Source: Thiolapillus brandeum (GTDB lineage: Bacteria > Pseudomonadota > Gammaproteobacteria > Chromatiales > Chromatiaceae). From it: 6,082 bases of DNA. The notes below the pieces were generated by a model, which saw only the letters and a program-made list of their open reading frames with translations, was not told the origin of the DNA and did not search any database. Below are positions 1-6,082 of the stretch, piece after piece (position 1 is the first letter of the stretch; each line of letters begins with the position of its first letter). Position numbers and translations under genes: made by a program. Where the stretch lies: positions 1 to 6,082 of the forward strand of contig DRLF01000418.1 of assembly GCA_011051425.1 (NCBI GenBank), in the 5' to 3' direction.

Positions 1-723
1 GACACCCGACCCATCTCACATGCTGTCTACAGCTATTGCGTAACCGCCACATCCGGCACCGGCGCCACCGCCTCGTACGAGGTTGGACCACTCATCAACG
101 GCGATACCTACATACCAAGCTTCTCTCAACAACCGCAATGGCTCAACCCCGGTCTGGGCGGTACAGCCACTGTCGGTGATATCATGCAGTTCAGATTATC
201 TCTTACTAATACCAGCTTGCTCCCTATTCCACCCCGCGTTCGGGTGGGTGTAGGGAACATACCTGCCTGCCTGTCTTTTGCGGACACCAGCAACTTTAAC
301 TATATGTCACCAAGTTATTCGGCCAAGTTTTTTGATACAGCATTCGAACCGGGCCACACCGACAGCGTCGAGTTCTCGCTGAATGTCCTGAGCGTGTGTA
401 ACGATGCCATGTATCAGGATGGATCCCTGAACTACTACGGCATAAGCACAAGCAGCCCCATACATTACGAGGTAGCAGAAAAACAGTGTGAAACCAGTAC
501 CTTGCTGCTCGCCGGACCAACCTATTCAGGAACCGGGACAACCTACTTTTCATCGCAAGCAGCCATCGAAACCGACCCTTCTCCCGGAACCACCATTGCG
601 GTAGAAAATCCTCACAAGCTGATCCTGGAGGCGCCTGTATTCAGGGTCAAGGATGGTGATGATTTCATAATCCGCTCCGGCGCCCGGTTGCGCATCTACG
701 GGAAGTCAGTCACCTGCCACTAG
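1..723 (+). CDS. C-terminal part of a probable exported/surface protein (5' partial)
   Basis: The frame is open from the first base of the window to a TAG at 721-723, giving 240 visible residues. The true start lies upstream. I see no enzyme motif. The composition is rich in Ser, Thr, Gly, Tyr and Asn, with five spaced cysteines (visible residues 13, 90, 133, 163, 239), which suits a folded protein outside the cytoplasm with possible disulfides. Residues of about 50-115 (GDIMQFRLSLTNTS and on) resemble the opening beta strands of CARDB/DUF11-like Ig-fold domains. The last 40 or so residues have a repeating hydrophobic/GA pattern (APVFRVKDGDDFIIRSGARL) like C-terminal stacked-beta repeats of secreted proteins, including the 3-coathanger-stack type. 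No membrane segment is seen in the visible part. An ATG at 184 falls inside the continuous frame and is unlikely to be the start. Positions 301-360 are 27/60 G+C against 40/60 at 3601-3660, so this gene may be faster evolving or acquired. The coding call is good; the function is unknown. Confidence 0.72.
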   Translation, partial: DTRPISHAVYSYCVTATSGTGATASYEVGPLINGDTYIPSFSQQPQWLNPGLGGTATVGDIMQFRLSLTNTSLLPIPPRVRVGVGNIPACLSFADTSNFNYMSPSYSAKFFDTAFEPGHTDSVEFSLNVLSVCNDAMYQDGSLNYYGISTSSPIHYEVAEKQCETSTLLLAGPTYSGTGTTYFSSQAAIETDPSPGTTIAVENPHKLILEAPVFRVKDGDDFIIRSGARLRIYGKSVTCH

Positions 724-736
724 GCCCGCCACGCAC

Positions 737-1882
737 TTACCGCTTGACAGCCCGAAGAATGACGAACTTCGGGTTGGACGCCACGAGTTCGGCGTTGCCG
801 AACAGGCGCTTCAGGGTTTTGTGGTAACCCAGATGCCGGTTGCCCACCACCCACAGCTCACCACCTTCTGCCAGCACCCGCCGCGCATCCCGGAACATGG
901 CCGTGGCGATCTGGTCACCCACAACATGCTGCTGGTGAAAAGGCGGGTTGCACAATACCAGCGCCGCCGAACCGGCATCGAAACCAGACAGATTCCATGC
1001 CGCATGAAAGCTGGCTGATGCCGCTTTCCCGAAAGCATCCTGCAGCGTCTCCCGGGCCGAAGCGACGGCCATGTAGGACTCATCCACGCAATGCACACTG
1101 CTCCCCGGACAGGCCTGCAGCATCATCAGCGCCAGCACGCCATTGCCACAACCCAGATCAATGATGTTACCGGCAGGGGGACATGGCGGCAGATGCTGCA
1201 GAAAAAACCGCGTGCCGATATCCAGCTTAGCCCGGGAAAATACATTGGCATGGTTGGTGATCCTGAAGCCCGTATTCTCCAGGGTGTAGCGCGTAGGATA
1301 GGGGTTCTCGGGCACGACCAGATCCGGATCGAAACTCACACGGATCAGCCGCGCTTTCTTGCGCGTCAGGGATGTGCGGGTAGGACCCAACACTTTCTCC
1401 AGCAGTTTCCACAGACCGGGCTGCATGTTCTTCACCATACCCGCCACGATGACCGTGGTCTGCTCCGAAAGCAGGGGGCGCAGGCGGATCAGTTGGTATT
1501 CCAGCAGGGCCAGGGTCTTGGGTGCCCTGATGAGCACCAGGCTCGGACTTTCCGCCGGGACTTCCAGGCTGGTGAGCAACTGCAGCCTTTCCGTGGAAAG
1601 TCCGTTCGCACTGTAGTTCTGCCGCGTGGCCTCATGAGCCAGCACGGAATCACTCAAGGACCACACAGCAAACTCATGCAACGCTACCGCCAGGGCGCCG
1701 AAACTGTCATTCAATACCAGGGTACGGCTTTGGGTGCCGGGTTTCACTTCCTCCGCCACCGTATCGAGCAGGTATTCATCTGCCGCATCCCAGGCGCGCA
1801 GCAGTTCCCGGCGTCGCGCAGGCAGGCGGGTCAACCGATAGCTGCCAAAGGCCGTCTCGAAAAGGGTTTCCGCCTGGGCCAT
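737..1882 (-). CDS. rlmG: 23S rRNA (guanine-1835-N2)-methyltransferase RlmG
   Basis: RlmG (formerly YgjO) methylates N2 of G1835 in 23S rRNA in the cytoplasm, using SAM. The protein is 381 residues, against 378 in E. coli. It has the family's two-part build: an N-terminal half that looks like a degenerate methyltransferase domain (WDAADEYLL at 31-39, VLNDSFGAL at 56-64, APKTLALLE at 120-128), then a catalytic Rossmann domain. The catalytic half shows NHANVFSR at 210-217, SAM-binding motif I DLGCGNG at 242-248, VDES at 266-269 and the amino-methyltransferase motif NPPFHQQH at 312-319. The ATG at 1882-1880 was chosen because its A is also the last base of the flavoprotein stop (TGATG), which implies translational coupling, and because MAQAETLFETAFGSYRLTRL then aligns in length with E. 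coli RlmG. A start 14 codons upstream (1924) would lie inside the upstream gene and has no support. It is distinguished from RsmC by the closer match to RlmG over both halves. Confidence 0.93.
   Translation of the reverse strand: MAQAETLFETAFGSYRLTRLPARRRELLRAWDAADEYLLDTVAEEVKPGTQSRTLVLNDSFGALAVALHEFAVWSLSDSVLAHEATRQNYSANGLSTERLQLLTSLEVPAESPSLVLIRAPKTLALLEYQLIRLRPLLSEQTTVIVAGMVKNMQPGLWKLLEKVLGPTRTSLTRKKARLIRVSFDPDLVVPENPYPTRYTLENTGFRITNHANVFSRAKLDIGTRFFLQHLPPCPPAGNIIDLGCGNGVLALMMLQACPGSSVHCVDESYMAVASARETLQDAFGKAASASFHAAWNLSGFDAGSAALVLCNPPFHQQHVVGDQIATAMFRDARRVLAEGGELWVVGNRHLGYHKTLKRLFGNAELVASNPKFVILRAVKR
751..773. repeat. Perfect 7-bp inverted repeat at the convergent gene ends
   Basis: CCCGAAG (751-757) and CTTCGGG (767-773) are exact inverted copies with a 9-base loop. 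They lie in the last codons of rlmG and 28 bases beyond the stop of the partial gene. No T-run follows on either strand, so this is not a standard intrinsic terminator. It could be an RNA 3'-end structure, or simply follow from the conserved C-terminal protein sequence. Confidence 0.4.
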
Positions 1883-3051
1883 CACACGAACTGCCCCGCG
1901 CACCAGCCCGAAGCCCAGGCCCACTGGAAGTTGTAGCCCCCGAGATGCCCGGTCACGTCCACGGTTTCACCGATGAAATACAGGCCGGGGACCTTGCGCG
2001 ACACCAGGGTACGGGACGAAAGTTCGTTGGTATCCACACCGCCGGTGGCCACTTCCGCTGTCCGCATGCCTTCTGTTCCGCTGGGAACCAGCCGCCAGGT
2101 GTTGAGGGTCGCACCGGTTTCCTGGAGCCGTTTCTGCTGGAACTGCTGCAGGGGCCCATCGTCGAACAGCTGCTCGCACAAGGCCTGCGCCAGCCGCCGG
2201 GGCAGTTTTTCCGACAGCAGGGTTTTCAGCCGGATATTGGGACGGGCGCCCTGCTCTGCTCTCAGCCAGTCAGCCGCATCCAGGCCGGGCAGCAGATCGA
2301 TGCTGATGGCATCACCCTTGTTCCAGTAGGAGGAAACCTGCAGGATCACCGGCCCGCTCAGGCCACGGTGGGTGATGAGCAGCTGTTCCCGGAACACCGC
2401 ACCGTTGCAGCTGACTTCCGCTTCCAGGGAGATCCCGGCCAGATCCCGGAGGAAGCCGAAGGGAAAGGTAAAAGGCACCAGGGCTGGCCTGAAGGGGATA
2501 CTTTTCAGGCCGAAGCGTTTCGCCACCTGTACGCCGAAATCCGTCGATCCCATGCGGGGGATGGAAGGTCCCCCGGTGGCGATCACCAGGGAATCGCAGC
2601 TGAAATCACCCCGGCTGGTCTGCAAGGTAAAACCTGCCTGCCTGTCCAGCGCCAGGATCTCACAGTCATAACACAGCCCGACTCCCGCCCTGGCGCATTC
2701 GTCGAGCAGCATATCCACGATGGCCTGGGCGCCCTGCTCACAGAACAGCTGGCCGTGCTCACGCTCTTCCCAGGTCAGGCCATGCTCAGACATCAGCGCC
2801 ATGAAATCCCACTGCGTATAGCGTGCCAGCGCGGATTTGCAGAAATGGGGGTTTTGGGACAGGTAATTCTCCGGGCTTACATCCAGATTGGTGAAATTGC
2901 TCTTGCCGCCACCGGAAATGCGGATCTTGTTCCCTGCCCTGCCCGCCTTTTCCACCACCAGCACCCGCCGGCCACGCTTGCCCGCTTCCATGGCGCACAT
3001 GAGTCCGGCAGCGCCTGCGCCGACGATGATGACGTCAAAATGCCTGTTCAC
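1882..3051 (-). CDS. YhiN/HI0933-family FAD-dependent oxidoreductase (BaiN-like flavoprotein)
   Basis: This is a 389-residue predicted flavoprotein of the HI0933/YhiN family, whose physiological substrate is generally not established. The N-terminal dinucleotide-binding fold is DVIIVGAGAAG at 6-16, with GxGxxG at 11-16 and an acidic strand end at E34. It is followed by the family motif SGGGKSNFTN at 46-55, YLSQNPHFCKSALARYTQWD at 63-82, a second FAD motif VIATGG at 156-161, THRGLSGP at 227-234, GGVDTNELSSRT at 337-348, and the C-terminal FAD-contact motif GLYFIGE at 356-362 plus GGYNFQWAWASG at 371-382. Long runs match E. coli YhiN as I recall it. The GTG start at 3051-3049 is preferred because GGAG lies 5 bases upstream and the protein then begins four residues before the DVIIVG strand, as in relatives. 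Upstream ATGs at 3144 and 3078 would add residues unlike the family, and the likely promoter lies between them and the GTG. It leads a unit with rlmG, overlapping it by one base. Assignment as a bile-acid reductase (BaiN) would be over-reading. Confidence 0.9.
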   Translation of the reverse strand: MNRHFDVIIVGAGAAGLMCAMEAGKRGRRVLVVEKAGRAGNKIRISGGGKSNFTNLDVSPENYLSQNPHFCKSALARYTQWDFMALMSEHGLTWEEREHGQLFCEQGAQAIVDMLLDECARAGVGLCYDCEILALDRQAGFTLQTSRGDFSCDSLVIATGGPSIPRMGSTDFGVQVAKRFGLKSIPFRPALVPFTFPFGFLRDLAGISLEAEVSCNGAVFREQLLITHRGLSGPVILQVSSYWNKGDAISIDLLPGLDAADWLRAEQGARPNIRLKTLLSEKLPRRLAQALCEQLFDDGPLQQFQQKRLQETGATLNTWRLVPSGTEGMRTAEVATGGVDTNELSSRTLVSRKVPGLYFIGETVDVTGHLGGYNFQWAWASGWCAGQFV

Positions 3052-3056
3052 GGGTT

Positions 3057-3060
3057 CTCC
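3057..3060 (-). promoter_or_regulatory. Shine-Dalgarno of the YhiN-family gene (decides its GTG start)
   Basis: On the minus strand GGAG is followed by AACCC and then GTG at 3051-3049, a spacing of 5 bases. This is the best ribosome binding site near the start of the gene and supports GTG over the ATG codons at 3078 and 3144. Confidence 0.7.
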
Positions 3061-3078
3061 AGCTCGGACTGAACACAT

Positions 3079-3107
3079 ATTATCCGCGAATGAGACGGCG
3101 CTGCCTA
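3079..3107 (-). promoter_or_regulatory. Candidate sigma-70 promoter for the yhiN-like/rlmG unit
   Basis: Read on the minus strand, TAGGCA (3107-3102, four of six matches to TTGACA) and GATAAT (3084-3079, five of six matches to TATAAT) are separated by 17 bases. Transcription would begin near 3072, leaving a leader of about 20 bases that carries the GGAG site. This start lies downstream of the ATG at 3078, which argues for the GTG start of the flavoprotein. The call is by eye only. Confidence 0.45.
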
Positions 3108-3111
3108 TCAT
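3106..3111 (+). promoter_or_regulatory. Candidate -10 element for the rlmI-lgt-thyA unit
   Basis: TATCAT matches five of six -10 positions and would place the transcription start near 3117-3118, about 25 bases before the ATG at 3143. I see no good -35 at 16-18 bases upstream, so it would be weak or activator dependent. A second, poorer candidate is CACAAT at 3129-3134, which would give an almost leaderless message. The TATCAT overlaps the -35 of the candidate leftward promoter by two bases. Confidence 0.25.
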
Positions 3112-3142
3112 TGGCGGGGCTTTTTCGGCACAATAGCGCCCC

Positions 3143-4339
3143 ATGGAAATCCCCGTACTCTTTCTGAAAAAGAACCACGAACGCCGCCTGCGCGCCGGAC
3201 ACCTCTGGGTCTACAGCAACGAAGTGGACACAAAACGCTCGCCTCTGAAGGATTTTCAGCCCGGCGAACAGGTCGCGCTCATGAATCACGAGGAGAAATG
3301 GCTGGCCTGGGCCTACGTGAACCCCAACTCTCTGATCTGCGCACGCATCGTCAGCCGCCAGCAGGATCACCTGCTGGACCAGTCCCTGCTGGTACACCGC
3401 ATCAAGGTGGCCTTGAGCCTGCGTGAGCGCCTCTACAGCCAACCTTTCTACCGCCTGCTGTTCGCTGAATCCGACGGCATTCCCGGCCTGGTGGTGGACC
3501 GTTTCGGAAAATACCTGTCAGTGCAGATCACCACCGCGGGCATGGAGGCACAGAAGGACGCCATCATCGGCGCGCTGAACAAGGTCATCCATCCCTCCGG
3601 CATCCTGCTGCGCAACGACGTGGCGGTGCGCGAGCAGGAAGGCCTGGAACGCTACGTGGAAGTGGCCTCGGGAAAGATCCCCGAACAGGTACAGCTGTCG
3701 GAAGACGACTGTGATTTCGAGACATCCCTGTTCGAAGGCCAGAAGACCGGCTGGTTCTTTGATCAGGCCAGCAACCGCCGGCGCCTGCTGCCCTGGGTGG
3801 CAGGCAAGCGCGTGCTGGATCTGTTCAGCTACGCAGGCGCCTGGGGCGTGCGGGCCGCAAAAGGAGGCGCGACCGCCGTCACCTGCGTGGATTCCTCGGA
3901 AAAGGCCCTGGCGCTCGCGACCCGCAACGCCGCGCTGAACGGGCTGTCGGACAAGCTGGACACCCTGCGCAGCGACAGCCTCAGCGCGCTCAAGGAACTC
4001 AAGCACGCCGGCGAGCGCTTCGATATCGTGCTGGTCGACCCCCCTGCCTTCATCAAGCGCAAGAAAGACCTGAAGGAAGGCACCCTCGCCTACCGGCGCA
4101 TCAACGAAGCTGCCATCAGCGTGCTGCGCAAGGACGGCCTGCTGGTGAGTTCGTCCTGCTCCTATCACATGGAAGAGGCGCGGATGCTGCAGACATTGCA
4201 GCAGGCCTCCCGCCACCGCGACCGCAGCATGCAGCTGGTGGAACGCGGCCAGCAGGGACCGGATCACCCCATCCACCCGGCCATCGAGGAAACCGGGTAT
4301 CTGAAAACCTTCTATTTGCGGGTTCTGCCGTCTTTCTGA
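3143..4339 (+). CDS. rlmI: RlmI-type 23S rRNA (cytosine-1962-C5)-methyltransferase
   Basis: This is a predicted cytoplasmic SAM-dependent rRNA methyltransferase of the RlmI (YccW) family, which makes m5C1962 in 23S rRNA. Its 398 residues compare with 396 in E. coli. A PUA RNA-binding domain occupies about residues 3-75 (KKNHERRLRAGHLWVYSNEV). A middle domain (about 80-185) carries RLLFAESDGIPGLVVDRFG at 104-122. The catalytic Rossmann domain shows KTGWFFDQ at 201-208, SAM motif I DLFSYAGAWG at 226-235, the acidic VD at 249-250, motif IV DPPAF at 299-303, and SSSCS at 336-340, where Cys339 is the likely equivalent of the conserved SCS cysteine. The tail DHPIHPAIEETGYLK matches the family ending. 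The ATG at 3143 is the only plausible start, but no Shine-Dalgarno precedes it. The gene leads a tight unit with lgt 3 bp downstream. DPPAFIKRKKD and SSSCS differ from E. coli (DPPKF, TFSCS), so the family is secure but the exact target base is inferred. Confidence 0.85.
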   Translation: MEIPVLFLKKNHERRLRAGHLWVYSNEVDTKRSPLKDFQPGEQVALMNHEEKWLAWAYVNPNSLICARIVSRQQDHLLDQSLLVHRIKVALSLRERLYSQPFYRLLFAESDGIPGLVVDRFGKYLSVQITTAGMEAQKDAIIGALNKVIHPSGILLRNDVAVREQEGLERYVEVASGKIPEQVQLSEDDCDFETSLFEGQKTGWFFDQASNRRRLLPWVAGKRVLDLFSYAGAWGVRAAKGGATAVTCVDSSEKALALATRNAALNGLSDKLDTLRSDSLSALKELKHAGERFDIVLVDPPAFIKRKKDLKEGTLAYRRINEAAISVLRKDGLLVSSSCSYHMEEARMLQTLQQASRHRDRSMQLVERGQQGPDHPIHPAIEETGYLKTFYLRVLPSF

Positions 4340-4342
4340 TCC

Positions 4343-5194
4343 ATGATCTATCCTGAAATCGACCCTGTTGCCCTTTCCGTGGGGCCTTTGAAGATACACT
4401 GGTACGGACTCATGTACCTGGTGGGCATGCTGGGCGGCTGGGCGCTGGCGCGCTGGCGCATCAGGCACGGTAAAAGCGACTGGACCGCCCAGCAGGTCGA
4501 CGACCTGCTGTTCTACTGCGCCGTGGGCGTGGTGCTGGGCGGTCGCCTGGGCTACATTCTGTTCTACGGCTTCAGTGACTGGCTGGCTGACCCGACGCGC
4601 ATCTTCCGGGTCTGGGAAGGCGGCATGTCCTTCCACGGCGGCTTTCTGGGCGTGCTTACCGCCATGTGGCTGTACCAGCGCAAGCACGGAAAATCCTTCT
4701 TCGAGCTGACGGATTTCATCGCCCCCTATATCACCATCGGTTTGTTCACCGGACGCATCGGCAACTTCATCAACGGTGAACTGTGGGGCAAGCCCACGGA
4801 TCTGCCCTGGGCCATGCAGCTGCGCTGCAGCGAATTCGTCAGCCTCTGCCGCGACAAGCTGGGGCTGCCGCCGGGCACGGAATGGACCCCTCCCCTGCAT
4901 CCCAATCAATTGTATGAGGCCCTGGGCGAAGGACTGTTGCTTTTCATCCTGCTGTGGTGGTTCTCCAGCCGTCCCCGTCCGCGCATGGCGGTGTCTGCCC
5001 TGTTCCTCATCGGTTACGGAAGCTTTCGTTTCCTGATCGAGTTCGTACGCATGCCAGACGTACAGCTGGGCTACCTGGCCGGCGGCTGGCTGACCATGGG
5101 ACAGATCCTGTCCCTGCCCATGATACTCACCGGCATCATCATGATGCTGCTGGCCTACCGCCAGCCCCTGACCCATGCGGAGGCTCACAAATGA
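4343..5194 (+). CDS. lgt: Phosphatidylglycerol--prolipoprotein diacylglyceryl transferase Lgt
   Basis: Lgt is an inner-membrane enzyme that moves diacylglycerol from phosphatidylglycerol to the lipobox cysteine of prolipoproteins, the first step of lipoprotein maturation. The 283-residue protein (291 in E. coli) has several hydrophobic segments (about 20-38, 55-77, 97-112, 126-140, 196-207, 216-233, 251-271), consistent with the family's seven-helix topology. Key motifs are [10 protein letters not shown] at 19-28, [10 protein letters not shown] at 66-75, [12 protein letters not shown] at 93-104 with His98 (E. coli His103), the Lgt signature [13 protein letters not shown] at 137-149 with Arg138, Asn141, Glu146 and Gly149, HPNQLYE at 186-192, and EFVRMPD at 233-239 with Arg236 (E. 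coli Arg239). The ATG at 4343 starts 3 bp after the rlmI stop, in the same position relative to the HWYGLMY motif as in relatives. No strong Shine-Dalgarno is seen, so translation is probably coupled to rlmI. Its end overlaps thyA by 4 bases. Confidence 0.96.
   Translation: MIYPEIDPVALSVGPLKIHWYGLMYLVGMLGGWALARWRIRHGKSDWTAQQVDDLLFYCAVGVVLGGRLGYILFYGFSDWLADPTRIFRVWEGGMSFHGGFLGVLTAMWLYQRKHGKSFFELTDFIAPYITIGLFTGRIGNFINGELWGKPTDLPWAMQLRCSEFVSLCRDKLGLPPGTEWTPPLHPNQLYEALGEGLLLFILLWWFSSRPRPRMAVSALFLIGYGSFRFLIEFVRMPDVQLGYLAGGWLTMGQILSLPMILTGIIMMLLAYRQPLTHAEAHK
5179..5183 (+). promoter_or_regulatory. Shine-Dalgarno of thyA
   Basis: GGAGG ends 7 bases before the ATG at 5191-5193 and lies inside the last codons of lgt. 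It fixes the thyA start and rules out in-frame upstream codons that lie within lgt. Confidence 0.8.
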
Positions 5195-6024
5195 AACAAT
5201 ACCTGGAACTGCTGCAGCGGGTGCGCACCGCAGGGGCTCCCAAGGGAGACCGCACGGGCACCGGCACTTATTCCGTATTCGGCCATCAGATGCGCTTCGA
5301 TCTGAACGAAGGTTTTCCCCTGGTCACCACCAAGAAAATTCACCTCAAATCGGTGATCCACGAGCTGCTGTGGTTCCTCAGGGGGGACACCAACACCGCC
5401 TACCTGAAAGACAATGGCGTCAGCATCTGGGACGAATGGGCAGACAAAAGCGGCGATCTTGGGCCTATCTACGGCTATCAGTGGCGATCCTGGCCAGCGC
5501 CGGACGGTCGCCACATCGACCAGATCGCCCAGATCGTCGAACAGATAAGGACCACACCGAATTCCAGGCGCATCATCGTTTCCGCCTGGAACCCGGCGGA
5601 TCTGCCCGACGAAACCATCTCACCCCAGGACAATGTCGCTCAGGGCAGGATGGCCCTGGCGCCCTGCCATGCCTTCTTCCAGTTCTATGTACGCGACGGC
5701 CGGCTTTCCTGCCAGCTCTACCAGCGCAGCGCGGATATTTTTCTCGGCGTACCTTTCAACATCGCCAGTTATGCGCTGCTCACCCTGATGGTGGCCCAGG
5801 TCTGCGGTTTGCAGCCCGGTGACTTCATTCATACGCTGGGCGATGCTCACCTGTACAGCAATCACCTTGAACAGGCGGATCTGCAGCTGTCCCGGGAGCC
5901 TTTCCCCCTGCCACACATGCGGCTGAACGAAACTGTACAGAATCTGGACGATTTCACCTACGAGGATTTCGAAATCACCGACTACACCTGCCACCCCGGC
6001 ATTCGCGCACCTATCGCAATCTGA
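5191..6024 (+). CDS. thyA: Thymidylate synthase ThyA
   Basis: ThyA converts dUMP and methylene-tetrahydrofolate to dTMP and dihydrofolate in the cytoplasm. The predicted protein is 277 residues, 13 longer than E. coli ThyA (264). Visible sites are [12 protein letters not shown] at 20-31 with phosphate-binding Arg21, FPLVTTKK at 42-49, [11 protein letters not shown] at 58-68, IWDEWA at 79-84, GPIYGYQWR at 91-99, Arg126/Arg127, the active-site loop ALAPCH at 155-160 with catalytic Cys159, [20 protein letters not shown] at 175-194, GDAHLYSNH at 217-225 and the terminal [10 protein letters not shown]. All extra length lies at about 139-152, just before the active-site loop. The ATG at 5191 overlaps the lgt stop (ATGA) and has GGAGG 7 bases upstream. 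The same frame is open back into lgt, but those codons lie over lgt in another frame and are not used. No terminator is visible in the 58 bases after the stop, so the operon may continue. Confidence 0.97.
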   Translation: MKQYLELLQRVRTAGAPKGDRTGTGTYSVFGHQMRFDLNEGFPLVTTKKIHLKSVIHELLWFLRGDTNTAYLKDNGVSIWDEWADKSGDLGPIYGYQWRSWPAPDGRHIDQIAQIVEQIRTTPNSRRIIVSAWNPADLPDETISPQDNVAQGRMALAPCHAFFQFYVRDGRLSCQLYQRSADIFLGVPFNIASYALLTLMVAQVCGLQPGDFIHTLGDAHLYSNHLEQADLQLSREPFPLPHMRLNETVQNLDDFTYEDFEITDYTCHPGIRAPIAI

Positions 6025-6082
6025 GCCGATCGTCACCTCCATCACCAAGTAACCAACTGTTATTGCATGAATATTTGCTCCA

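Noticed and set aside
1091..1936. 281-codon open frame on the plus strand opposite rlmG
   Set aside because: Antisense to a clear RlmG; Gln/His/Arg-rich composition typical of a shadow frame.
1945..3072. 375-codon open frame on the plus strand opposite the flavoprotein gene
   Set aside because: It is the shadow of a well-conserved coding frame. The translation has no recognisable domain and no ribosome binding site was noted.
3080..3442. 120-codon minus-strand open frame across the divergent spacer and the start of rlmI
   Set aside because: It overlaps the conserved PUA-coding part of rlmI and the promoter region, and shows no domain or ribosome site.
3518..5188. Very long open frame on the minus strand opposite rlmI and lgt (556 codons)
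   Set aside because: It lies wholly antisense to two strongly recognisable genes. Its translation is low-complexity, rich in Gln, His, Ala and Gly, with no family motifs, as expected of a shadow frame in GC-rich sequence.
4954..5190. N-terminal extension of ThyA in the same frame
   Set aside because: These codons lie over the end of lgt in another frame and read as Pro/Arg/His-rich sequence. GGAGG 7 bases before the ATG at 5191 and family alignment fix the start there.
6025..6082. Possible terminator or start of a next gene (ATG at 6067)
   Set aside because: No hairpin with a T-run is visible, and the ATG has no Shine-Dalgarno and only a few codons in the window, so neither can be supported.

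Overview
This window looks like a piece of a gammaproteobacterial chromosome. The evidence is the pairing of recognisable RlmG and YhiN/HI0933-family proteins, a Lgt and ThyA very close to the enterobacterial proteins, and dense, fairly GC-rich coding sequence. I cannot name a genus. Almost every base is coding, and no tRNA, rRNA, insertion sequence, CRISPR array or phage gene was seen.

Layout. Positions 1-723 (+) are the C-terminal 240 residues of a large, probably exported protein whose start lies outside the window. It converges, with only 13 bp between stops, on a two-gene leftward unit: a YhiN/HI0933-type FAD flavoprotein (1882-3051, -, GTG start with a good Shine-Dalgarno) followed by rlmG (737-1882, -). 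These two are joined by a one-base TGATG stop/start overlap. A 91-bp divergent spacer (3052-3142) separates this unit from a rightward three-gene unit: an RlmI-type 23S rRNA methyltransferase (3143-4339), lgt (4343-5194, 3 bp after the previous stop) and thyA (5191-6024, ATGA overlap with lgt). The last 58 bases hold no clear gene.

How the genes relate. Two predicted 23S rRNA base methyltransferases, G1835 N2 (RlmG) and C1962 C5 (RlmI-like), sit in divergently transcribed units on either side of a short shared regulatory region. The RlmI-like gene leads a tight operon with lgt, which makes the diacylglyceryl modification of lipoproteins in the inner membrane, and thyA, which makes dTMP. This is housekeeping content. 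The only accessory-looking part is the partial surface-type protein at the left edge, which has lower GC in the stretch sampled. I found no convincing new defence, mobile or regulatory system. The findings are modest points on start sites, the shared promoter region, a ThyA insertion and the surface protein.
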